A DNA stretch of 64,000 bases from Schistocerca nitens (lineage: Eukaryota > Arthropoda > Insecta > Orthoptera > Acrididae): positions 175,542,178 to 175,606,177 of the forward strand of contig NC_064622.1 in NCBI RefSeq assembly GCF_023898315.1, read 5' to 3'. This document shows, piece by piece, positions 54,477 through 64,000 of this stretch; positions within the stretch are counted from its first letter, which is position 1, and each line of letters starts with the position of its first letter. The translations under genes and the position numbers were made by a program. The notes under the pieces are model-generated. The model was not told the origin of the DNA and ran no database searches. It was given only the letters and a program-made list of their open reading frames with translations.

Positions 54477-55695
54477 CACTGAAGTGCCAAAGAAGCTGGT
54501 ATAGGCATGTGTAATCAATTACAGAGATATGTAAACAGGCAGAATACGGTGCTGCAGTCAGCAGTGCCTATAAAAGACAACAAGTGTCTGACACAGTTGT
54601 TAGATTGGTCACTGCTGCTACAATGGCAGATTATCAAGATTTACATGAGTTTGAACGTGGTGTTATAGTTGGTGCATGAGCAATAAGACACAGCATCTCT
54701 GAGGCAGCGATGAAGTGGGGGTTTTCCTGTATGACTGTTTCATGAGTGTACCATGAATATCAGGAATCCAGTAAAACATCAAATCTCTGACATGGCTGTG
54801 GCTGGAGAAAGATCCTACAAGAATGGGACCAATGATGACTGAAGAGAACCATTCAATGTGACAGAAGTGCAACCCTTCCACAAATTGCTACAGATTTCAA
54901 AGCTAGGCTATCAACAAGTGTCAGCATGTGAACCATTTTAACTCAACATCATCGATATGGGTTTTTGGAGCTGATGGCCTACTCATGTACCCTTGATGAC
55001 TGCATGACATGAAGCTTTACACCTTGCCTGGACCCATCAACACTGATGTTGGACTGTGGATGACTGGAAACATGTTCCCTGATAGGATGAGTCTCGTTTA
55101 GAATTGTATCAAGTGGATGGACGTGTATGGGTATGGAGACAACCTTGTGAATCCATGACCCTGCATGTCAGCAGGGGATTGTTCAGGCTGTAGAGGCTCT
55201 GTAATGGTGTGGGGCATGTGCAGTTGGAGTGATGTGGGATCTCTGGTACGCTGAGATACGACTCTGACAGGTGACATACACATAAGCATCCTGTCAGATC
55301 ACCTGCATCCTTTCATGCCCATAGTGCAATCTGATGGACTTGGGAAATTCCAGCAGGACAATGTGACATCCCATTCTTCCAGAATTGCTACAGAGTGGCT
55401 CCAGGAACACTCTCCTGAGTTTAAAGACTTCTGCTGGCCACCAAACTCCCCAGACATGAACATTATTGAGCATATCTGGGATGCCTTGCAATGTGATGTT
55501 CAGAAGAGGTTTCCACCCCCTCTTACTCTTACGGACTTACAGACTGCCCTGCAGATTTCATGGTGTCACTTCCCTCTAGCACTACTTCAGATATTAGTTG
55601 AGCCGATGCCACATCGTGTTGCGGCACTTCTGCATGCACACATGGGCCTTACACAATATTAAGCAGGTGTACCAATTTCTTTGGCTCTTCAGTGT
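54477..55695 (+). mobile_element. Tc1-type element with decayed transposase
   Basis: Terminal inverted repeats CACTGAAGTGCCAAAGAA at the left and TTCTTTGGCTCTTCAGTG at the right, with a TA (54475-54476) on the left and TTA on the right. The transposase starts at 54624 and ends with TAA near 55662. Length and gene order are complete, but there are more than ten stops, so it is clearly older than the Tc1 element at 9849. Confidence 0.85.
54624..55662 (+). pseudogene. Tc1-type transposase, heavily decayed
   Basis: 'DLHEFERGVIVGA' near the start is the first helix of the DNA-binding region. The last third is open for 115 codons (55315-55662): D in KFQQDNVTSHSSRIATEWL, then E in DMNIIEHIWDAL. 36 residues separate D and E by my count, two more than in DD34E elements, which may place it in a DD36E-like group. 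The first catalytic Asp region (about 55085, 'DRMSLV') has lost the S-D-E-S motif in the surviving frame. Confidence 0.75.
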
Positions 55696-57140
55696 TAATA
55701 GCACAGTGGATTAAATTTAACAGTGATTTAAAAAAAATTAAAAATGTCTCCCTCATGGACCATGGACCATGAACCTTGCCGTTGGTGGGGTGGCTTGTGT
55801 GCCTGAGTGATACTATGGTCATACCGTAGGTCCAACCACAACAGAGGGATATCTGTCAAGAGGCCAGAAAAATGTGTGGTTCCTCAAGAGGGGCAGCAGC
55901 CTTTTCACTAATTGCAGGGGCAACATGCTGGATTGACATGGTCTCGTAACATCAATCAAAATGTCTTTGTCGTGCTGGTACTGTGAATGGCTGGAAGCAA
56001 GCGTAATTGCAGCTGCAGGCATGCAGCTCCACTTTATGGTTGATTGATGATGGCACTCTCTTGTGTAAAATATTACAAAGGTAAAACAGTCCCCCATTCA
56101 GATCTCCAGGAGGGGAATAGACAGAATATTGTCAACAAGGGAAATAAAACTGTTTTTCTATGGACCGGAATGTGGAACGTTAGATCCCTTAATCAGACTG
56201 TTAGGTTACAAAATTTAAAAAGGGAAACATGTAGACTGGAGTTAGACATATTAGTGGGAGGTATTAAAATTTGGTGACAGGAGGAACAGGATTTCTGACC
56301 AGGTGAATACAGGGTTGTAAATACAAAATGAAACAGGGGTAATGCAAAAGCAGGTTTAATAATGAATAAGAAAAAAGAACATGTATGAACTACTATAAAC
56401 AGCATAGTGAATGTGTTATCATAGCCAAGTTAGACTTGAAGTCCACAATCACCACAGTAGTACAAGTTTATATACCAGCTGTGATGAAGAGATTGAAGAA
56501 ATGTATGATGATATAAATAGAAATTATTCAGATAGTTTAGGGAGATAAAAAATTAATTGTGGTGGGGAACCAGAATTTAGTAGTAGGAAAAGAAAGAGAA
56601 GGAAAAATAGTAGGTGAATATGGAATGGGGGGAAGAAATGAAAGGGGAAGCTGCCTGGTGGGATATTGCATAGAGCATAATTTCATCATCGCTATTACTT
56701 GGTTTGGGAACAATGGAAGAAGTGTGTATACATGGAAGGGACTTGGAGACACTGAAAGGTTTCAGATTGATTATATAGTGATAAGACAGAGATTTCAGAA
56801 CCAGATTTTAAGTTGTAATACGTTTCTAGTGGCAGATCTAGACTCTGACCACAATTTATTGGTTACAAACTGTAGATTAAAAATGAAGAAATTGCAAAAA
56901 TATAGGAAATTAAGGAGATGGGACCTGGACAAGTTGAAACAATGACAGGTTGTTGAGATTTTATGAGAGTACTAAGCAACAATTGATATGAACACGAGAA
57001 AGAATTGTGGTAGACGAGGAACAGTTAGCTTTAAGAGGTGATATAGTGAAGGCTGCAGAGGATCAAATAGATAAAAAGACAATGTCAAGTAGAAATCCTT
57101 GAATGTCACAATAGATACTGAATTTAGCTGATGAAAGAAC

Positions 57141-57430
57141 TGTTAAAGTAAATTCTTTTTATTACTGTATTTAAAAAGAAGTTGTCTGGTAAATTATTAA
57201 TCAACATCATATATGAGCATAACGTTTTGTTTATCTCTGTTTTTTATTTTGAGTCACAACACACACACTTTTGCTCTTACTTGTTTTTAGAAGCTCCTTG
57301 GTAAAGTGACTTCTTGTGTAAACTGTGCCTCCAGATTCAGAAATAAATCTAAGTATTTGAAAACCAAACTCATCGCTTTTTGTCAGCACCTGATCTTTAT
57401 TGAGAATAAATAAGTTTTTTTTTCTCAACA
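57141..57430 (+). repeat. Copia 5' LTR
   Basis: 290 bp with TGTT...AACA ends and two AATAAA sequences (about 57342 and 57403). Only one LTR survives, so its age cannot be estimated from LTR divergence. Confidence 0.7.
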
Positions 57431-57544
57431 AAATACAATAGGTTATGGGCCCCAGCTATGTGTGTAAAAATGTGTGCAAAAAGTGACAGAGACAGTTTTC
57501 TTTTAACTTGTATTTGAGAGTGTGTTTTTGGTTTTAGAGTTGAA

Positions 57545-58340
57545 ATGGATCTGGTAAAACATATCGAGCTGCTGAATAGAGAAACTGACTGGCCAATGTG
57601 GAAGAGAAAAGTACTAGATCTAATTGACTATCATGAAGGAGCTTTAGATATAAGTGATGTCAAATCAGTAACACCTGAGCCACTGTCTGAAAATGCTAAT
57701 GATGCAGCAATAAAGGATCATAAAGCCAAGTCAGATTTTTATCGTAAAGCAAACAGTTATGCCAAGTCGGTGATTACAAGTGCAGTTACAGACACTGTGT
57801 ATCTGAAGATCATGGACAAGGAAATGGCTCATGAAGCATGGGAGGCATTGAAGCAGAATTTCAAAGCATCATCAAAATATCAGCTGTTCAAGATTTGTTC
57901 AGATTTCTTTGCGTTTAATTGGACTCAGGGCGAAGACATCTCCACATAAATAGCAAAGTTAACAAGTCTGTGGAATGAACTGAACAATGGGCTTAAAGCA
58001 AAGGGAGAAACTGTGCTACCTGATCTGATATTGGTATGTAAAGTTTTACATATTCTACCTGCAAGTTTTGGTTCCTTTAAATTGAGTTGGATGTTGTTAA
58101 TGAAAGGTGATAAGGAAATGTTAGATGAATTAAAGGATCAATTGTGCATGTTTGAGAGAAATTTCCCAAAGAGTAGTGACAAAATCGAACAAGAGGCATT
58201 AGTAGTAAAATCAGGTGTACAGAACAAAATAAAAACTAACAAATTCAAAGTTAAAGTAAAATGTAACTATTGCAAAGAACCGTGCCACTGGATCAAATAT
58301 TGTAAGAAGTGGATTACTGATGGAAAACCAGCTAAAAATA
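57545..58340 (+). pseudogene. Copia Gag with CCHC knuckle
   Basis: From ATG 57545. Residues 1-134: 'IELLNRETDWPMWKRKVLD' and 'DKEMAHEAWEALKQNF' match the UBN2/Retrotran_gag capsid fold of copia. TAA at 57947 interrupts, then the same frame continues ('IAKLTSLWNELNNGLKAKG', 'LPDLILVCKVLHILPASF') to a knuckle CNYCKEPCHWIKYC (58262-58303), spacing C-x2-C-x4-H-x4-C. The open frame appears to run to 58408, but everything after 58340 is the Tc1 terminal repeat, so the last 22 codons are not copia. Confidence 0.8.
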
Positions 58341-59386
58341 CACTACTGGCCATTAAAATTTCTACACCAAGAAGAAATGCAGATGATAAGTGGGTATTCA
58401 TTGGATAAATATATTATACTATAACTGACATGTGATTACATTTTCATGCAATTTGGGTGCATAGATCCTGAGAAATCAGTACCCCGAACAACCACTCTGG
58501 CCACAATAACAGCCTTAATATGCCTGGTCATTGAGTCAAACAGAGCTTGGATGGCGTGTACAGGTACAGCTGCCCATGCAGCTTCAACACGATACCACAG
58601 TTCATCAAGAGTAGTAACTGGCGTATTGTGACGAGCCAGTTGCTCGGCCGCCATTGACCAGACATTTTCAATTGGTGAGAGATCTGGAGAATGTGCTGGC
58701 CAGGGCAGCAGCCCAACATTTTCTGTATCCAGAAAGACCCGTACAGGACCTGCAACATGCGGTCATGCATTATTCTGCTGAAATCTAGGGTTTCGCAGGG
58801 ATTGAATGAAAGGTAGACTCATGGGTCATAACACATCTGAAATGTAATGTTCACTGTTCAAAGTGCCGTCAATGCGAACAAGAGATGACCAAGACATGTA
58901 ACCAATGGCACTCCATACCATCACGCCGGGTGATACACCAGTATGGCGATGACGAATACACGTTTCCAATGTGTGTTCACCCTGATGTCACCAAACATGG
59001 ATGCAACCATCATGAAGCTGTAAACAGAACCTGCATTCGTCTGAAAAAATGACGTTTCACCATTCATGCACCCAGGTTTTTCGTTGAGTACACCATCACA
59101 GGCACTCCTGTCTGTGATGCAGTGGCAAGGGTAATCACAGCCATGGTCTCTGAGCTGATAGTCCATGCTGCTGCAAACATCATCGAACTGTTCCTGCAGA
59201 TGGTTGTTGTCTTGCAAGCGTCCCCATCTGTTGGTTCAGGGATCTAGACATGGCTGCACGATCCATTACAGCCATGCGGATAAGACGCCTGTCGTCTTGA
59301 CTGCTAGTGATCGAGGCCACTGGGAGCCAGCACGGCGTTCCGTATTACCCTCCTGAACCCACCGAGTCCATATTCTGCTAACAGGG
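58341..59386 (-). mobile_element. Tc1-type element remnant, minus strand
   Basis: The left terminus CACTACTGGCCATTAAAATT at 58341 follows TA at 58339-58340. On the minus strand a degraded transposase reads, from 58654, 'MAAEQLARHNTPVTTLDELW' and 'AVPVHAIQALFDSMTRHI', the C-terminus of a Tc1 transposase. 'HWRMVSDLSPIENV'-like sequence lies just upstream of it, and scattered matches go up to about 59386, where the element is cut and LINE-A resumes. The DNA-binding domain and right terminus are missing. Confidence 0.75.
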
Positions 59387-60490
59387 AAACCTGAAAGTTG
59401 GAAGGTGTATACAGAGGGTCTATTGAAGGGAGATGAACTTGAAGGCAATGTTATAGAAATGGAAGAGGACAGAGATAAAGATGAAAATGAGACAGGAGAT
59501 ATACTACTGTGGGGAGAGTCTGATAGGGAATGAAAGACTTAAGTCAAAAAAAGACCTCTTAAGTAGAAGACATTCCATCAGAACTACTTACAATCTTGGG
59601 ATAGCCAGCCATGAAAAAGCTATTCCATCTGGTGAGCAAGATGTATGAGACAGGTAAAATATCTTAAGACTTCATGAAGAATGTAATAATTCCAATTCCA
59701 AGGAAGTCATGGTTGCAAAATGCTAACAAGAATTCCTTACAGAAGAAGGAAAAACTGGGAGAAGCAATCTCAGGGAAGATATGTTGGATTCTAGAGAAAC
59801 GTAGGAACATACAAGGCTATACTGACTCTATGACTTCTCTTAGAAGATGGATTAAAGAAAGGCAGACCTTTGTTTATAGTATTTGTAGACATAGAGAAAA
59901 CTTTTGACAATTTTGACTAGAATACTCTCTTTGAAATTCTGAAGCCAGCAGAGGTAAAACACAGAGAGTGAAGCTATTTACAGCTTGTACAGAAACCAGA
60001 CGGCAGTTACAAGAGTCAAGGGGCATAAAGGGAAGCAGAGGCTGAGAAGAGAGTGAGACAGGGCTGTAGCCTATCCCCAGTGTTAATCAATCCTACATTG
60101 AGAAAGTTGTAAAGGAAACCAAAGAAAATTTTGGAATAGGAATTAAAGTTCAAGGAGAAGAAAGAAAAACTTTGAGGTTTGCTGGTGATATTGTGATTGT
60201 GCCAGAGACATCAAAGGAATTTTTAGAGCAGTTAAGTGGAATGGACAGTGTCTTGAAAGGAGAATATAAGATGAACACCAATAAAAGCAAAACAAGGTTA
60301 ATGGAATGTAGTTTATTTAAATCAAATGAATTAAATCAAGTGATGCCAAGATGGATTAGGATACAAGACACTGAAAATAGTAGATGAGTGTTGTTATTTG
60401 GGCTGCAAAATAACTGATGATGGCAGAAGAAGAGAAGACATAAAATGTAGACTCTCAATGGTAAGAAAATCATTTCTGAAGAAGAGAATT

Positions 60491-60689
60491 ACCATACTCA
60501 TTTTATGAGGGAAATAAAAATTTAGCAGAAACATAAAATTAATTTCCTGTTACTATGTTTAATATAGATTCTGCATTTCCTCAGTCAGATTTATTGCATG
60601 TTTCCTTACATCATTAAAACAGGTCTGCTGTTTTTTTTAGCTTTGATCAAACTGTGCAAAATTAGTCAGGGACAGATCTGTTTTACAGT
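60491..60689. other. No recognised feature
   Basis: AT-rich spacer between LINE-A A6 and A7. Confidence 0.5.
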
Positions 60690-63600
60690 TGCATATGAAC
60701 ACACATTGCCAAGATAGGCTGGCTTGAGTGTTCAACAATATAGACAGCCATAGACAAGCATGATGTTCCTGATGAGGGGCTCCAGCCTGTTTAGTAATTG
60801 CTGGGTCAAAAGTCAAGGTGAAAATGGCCTTGCATATGCTGATACTGTGATCAGTTGAAAACGAGGGGAAATTAGAGTTATTATTCTTCCTGAGAGCATG
60901 GAGCTCTTCAGTATGGTTAAATGATGATGTATACTCTTGGGTAAAATGTTCCAGTGGTAAAATAGTCCTCCTGTTGGATCTTCTGGTGGTGTCTAGCCAG
61001 CAGGGTACCATCATCAGGAAAAACAAAACTGTCATTATATGGGATGGAGTGTGGATGTTAGTTCCCTTAATCGGGTAGGTAGGTTAAACTATTTAAAAAA
61101 AGGGAAATTGGTAGGTTGAAACTAGGTATGATGGATATTTGAGAAGTCTGATGAAAAGAAAAACTGGACTTATGGTCAAGTGAGTTCAGGATTAGAATTA
61201 TGAAAGTAAATAGGGATAATGTAGGAGTAGGTTTAATAATGAATGAGAAAATAAGAATGCAGGTTAAGTGACTATCAAGAGCATAGTAAATGCAGTATGA
61301 TAGCAAAGATAGACATGAAGCCAACATGCATCACAATCCATGACAGGAGGAAGAACAACATTGGTTGTAAGTTTTTAATCTACTACTGTGTAGCTATCTT
61401 CAGTGCATTATATCCAAATTGTGGTGACTCATCATTAATATAATAGCACATGGTACTACTTCACATTACAGACAACATCATTTTAACTGATGTTACAGAT
61501 AAGAAACATCAGTTAAAATGATGTCTGTTTTTTGCAGTGTCAAGTGGTACCATTTGCTATTATATTTACAATAAGTCATCATGGCTTGTATACAGTCCAC
61601 TGAACATGAGTTTAACTGATGTTTGTTATCTGCTTATTATCTGTAATGGAAAGTGATACCATATGCTGCCATGATAAGTCATCATGACCTGGATAAAATC
61701 CACTGAAGGCAACACACAGCAACTGAAACTGATCTGCAATAAAAAAGCTTAAAAATTTACAACTGATGCTGCCCTTCCTTCTATCATGGATCTCATTAGT
61801 ATGGCCATGGAGCATGCTGTTCCTGATAAAACCAAATCTCTCACAATAGTACTAGTTTATAGGTCAACTGGCTACACAGAGGATGAAGAGACTGAAAGAA
61901 TGTATGATGAGATAAAAGAAATAATTCAGATAGTTAAAGAAGAGGAAAATGTAATCGTGAAGGGATATTGGAATTCAGTAGTATGGAAAGAAAGAGAAGG
62001 AGAATTTGGGCTAGGGGACAGGGATGAAAAAGGAGCCAACTGGTAAAATTATGCACAGAGCATAATTTAATCATTGCTAATATGTGGGTCCAAGTACTGT
62101 CTAAAAAGTTTATGCACATGGTAGAGACCTGAAGACACTGGAAAATTTAAGACTAGTTATATAATGGTACAGCAGAGGTTTCAAAACCAGATTTTAAACT
62201 GAAAGACATTTTCAAGGGAAGATGTGGACTTCGATAAAATTTATTAGTTATGAGCTGTAGATTGAAATTTAAGAAATTGTAGAAAGGTAGGAACTTAAGG
62301 AGATGGAACCTAAATAAGTTGAAAGAACCAGAGAATACTGAGAGTTTCAGAGGGAGTATTAGGCAACATTTAACTGAAATACGTGAAAGGAATACAGTAG
62401 AAGACAAACAGGTAGCTTTAAGACGTGAAATAACGAAGGCAGCAGATGACAACTTAAGTAAAACAACAAGACCTAATGGAAGTCCTTGGATAAAACAGGA
62501 GACATTAAATTTAACTGATGAAAGGAGAAAATATAAAAATGCAGCAAATAAGGCAGGTGTAAGGAAATACAGATGTCTAAAGAGTGACCCTGGCAGAAAG
62601 TGGAAAATGGCTAAGCAGAAATGACTAGAGAACAACTGCAAGTTCATGAAAGGTTGTAAAACAAAAGAGAAAGATAGATACTGCCTACAGGAAGATCAGA
62701 AGGACCTCTGGAGAAAGCAAAAGCAGGTATATGAATATCAAGATCTCAGATGGCAAGTCAGTACTATGCAAAGAAGGGAAATCTGGAAAGGCACAAGGAG
62801 TATGTAGAGGGACTCTACTATGGAAATATACTTGAAGACACTATTATAGAATGGAAAGAGAAAGTAGATGGAGGTGGGAGATAAGGATAATGTAAGAAGA
62901 ATTTGACAGAAGCACCAGAAGATCCAAGATGGAGATGAGATGGGAAATGATGATACTGCGAGGAGACTTCGACAGAGCACTGGAAGATCTAAGTGGAAAC
63001 AATGCCTCCAGAGTAGATGACATTCCCTCAGAATTATTGAGATCTTTGGGATAGCCAGCCACAGCAAAACCACTAAACTTGATGTACAAGTTTTATGAGG
63101 TGCTGACAGGTGTGAATATTACCAAAAAACCAAATGGTTGTTATAAGAGTTGAAGGACATGAAAGGGAAGCAGCAGTTCAGAATGGAGTGAGTCAAGGTT
63201 ATAGCCTATTCTCAATGTTATTCAATGTGTACCTTGAGAGAGCAGTAAAGAGAATGAAGAAGAAATTTAGAGAATGAATTATGAGTTGAAGGAGAACATA
63301 TAAAAACTTTGAGGTTTGTCAGTGACATTGTAATACTATCAAAGACAGCAAAGGACTTGGAGGAATGGTTGAACAGAATGGATAGTTTTTATAATAGGTC
63401 ATAAGATGAGCATCAACAGAACTAAAAGAAGTGGAATGGAATGTAGTCAAATTAAATCAGGTGATGCAGTGGTATTTAAGTTAGGAAATGAGACACTAAA
63501 AGAGGTAAACAGATATTGCCATTTGGGTAGCAAAATGACTGATAATCCTGAATAAGGAATGTATGAAATGCAGACAGCCTGTAGTGAGGGAAGCACTTCT

Positions 63601-64000
63601 GAAAAAGAGAATATTGTTGACATAGGAATTTAAGTGTTAGGAAGTCTTTTCTTAAGATATTCATCTGAAGTGTAGCCTTGTACAGAAGTGAACTGTGGAC
63701 AATAAGGAGAGAAGCTTTTGAATTGTTGTGCTGTAGAAGAATGCTGAAAATCAGATGGGTAGATCGAGTAACTAATGAGGAGGTACCGATCTGAACAGGG
63801 GAAAAAACGAATTTTTGCCTCAACTTAAAGAAGGAATCAGTGTATAGGAGACATTCTGACTCATCTCGGATTCATCAATTTAGTACTGGAGGGAAGTGTG
63901 GGAGGTAAATACTGTAGAGGGAGACCAATGAAGGAATGCAGTAACTGGATGTAGGTTGAAGTATTTATTCAGAGATGGAAAGATTTGCAAAAGATAGAGT
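60690..64000 (+). mobile_element. LINE-A copy A7, very diverged, runs off the window
   Basis: The leader at 60690-60990 ('CCTGATGAGGGGCTCCAGCC', 'ATGGTTAAATGATGATG') is followed by the endonuclease start (about 61040-61320), a foldback insertion (61331-61847), the rest of the endonuclease, linker ('LRREITKAADDNLSKTTRP', 62319-62624), RT fragments (about 63120-63480) and terminal domain up to the right edge. The endonuclease SDH strand is lost ('GEDVDFDKIY'-like). It is the most diverged LINE-A here. Confidence 0.75.
61331..61847. mobile_element. Foldback element inserted in LINE-A A7
   Basis: TCACAAT at 61331-61337 and 61841-61847 flanks about 500 bp. Left arm (about 61336-61430) and right arm (about 61680-61790) are imperfect inverted repeats (ATCCATGACAGGAGGAAG against CTTCCTTCTATCATGGAT). 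A second, inner inverted pair is centred near 61500 (TTTTAACTGATGTTACAG against CATCAGTTAAAATGATGTC). LINE-A sequence resumes at 'ACTAGTTTATAG'. No coding frame. Confidence 0.65.

Larger units (their letters stand above)
57141..58340 (+). mobile_element. Copia-type LTR retrotransposon, 5' part
   Basis: The 5' LTR (57141-57430) starts TGTTAAAGTA and ends TCTCAACA. Ten bases later comes GGTTATGGGCCCCAGC (57441-57456), close to the initiator-Met-tRNA primer site of copia elements. Gag follows. The element was cut at 58340, where a Tc1-type element begins; pol and 3' LTR are gone. It sits in LINE-A A6, so it is the younger of the two. Confidence 0.8.
55750..60490 (+). mobile_element. LINE-A copy A6, split by copia and Tc1
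   Basis: Left part 55750-57140: leader and endonuclease, including '[15 protein letters not shown]' (about 56835). Right part 59387-60490: end of the linker, fingers and palm ('RFAGDIVIVPETSKEF', F-A-D-D changed to F-A-G-D), then truncated within the terminal domain. Between them are a copia 5' end and a Tc1 remnant; about 250 bp of LINE sequence were lost there. Heavily frameshifted. Confidence 0.75.

Noticed and set aside
54222-54518. Mariner transposase fragment with an S-N-E-A-H-F segment
   Set aside because: Only six residues resemble the motif, the catalytic Asp would be Asn, and neighbouring motifs are absent.

Overview
This is eukaryotic, almost certainly arthropod, DNA. It has no operons or long host ORFs, is AT-rich, and is packed with retrotransposons (non-LTR and LTR), Penelope-like pieces, Tc1/mariner elements and tRNA-derived SINEs. 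The repeat families (a CFDP2/BovB-like LINE with a CAA tail, a CR1-type LINE ending in TAGATG repeats, SINEs with A/B boxes) look to me like those of a large orthopteran genome such as a grasshopper. That taxon is inferred from recognising repeat families, not from a search.

Layout. 0.6-1.4 kb: Penelope-like GIY-YIG remnant. 1.8-4.2 kb: LINE-A copy A1 with target-site duplications (TSDs). 4.6-12.2 kb: Tc1 remnant, then a gypsy-type LTR retrotransposon whose LTR holds a hammerhead-bearing foldback and whose RT holds a short LINE-A (A2) and an almost intact Tc1 element. 12.4-17.7 kb: minus-strand LINE-B (ORF1, endonuclease, RT, RNase H) holding a SINE. 18.1-21.3 kb: minus LINE-A (A3) split by a CR1 fragment. 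21.6-22.5 kb: possible solo LTR. 23.7-24.8 kb: another minus LINE. 24.9-30.1 kb: SINE, direct repeats, a second hammerhead-bearing foldback, a mariner remnant. 30.1-33.4 kb: the most complete LINE-A (A4, minus). 34.8-36.9 kb: mariner with a D-to-D spacing near 41 residues and about 290-bp inverted repeats. 37.1-38.6 kb: minus CR1. 42.1-43.2 kb: the only convincing host gene, the last two exons of an M1-family aminopeptidase on the minus strand. 43.8-47.2 kb: LINE-A A5. 47.8-48.5 kb: foldback. 48.5-53.0 kb: plus-strand CR1 with a repeated 5' region, an SGNH-esterase-like ORF1, endonuclease and RT. 53.3-64 kb: LINE-A copies A8, A6 and A7, a Tc1-type element and a copia element, several nested.

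How the parts relate. The transposon proteins are nearly all broken by stops, frameshifts or catalytic substitutions, so the window is mainly a record of nested insertions. Clean TSDs let several layers be ordered: gypsy first, then foldback, LINE-A2 and Tc1 inside it; LINE-A3 before CR1; LINE-A5 before a SINE; LINE-A6 before copia before Tc1. Two features may still matter biologically: the aminopeptidase 3' end, and hammerhead-ribozyme-like cores that recur in the foldback elements and next to the Penelope-like fragment.
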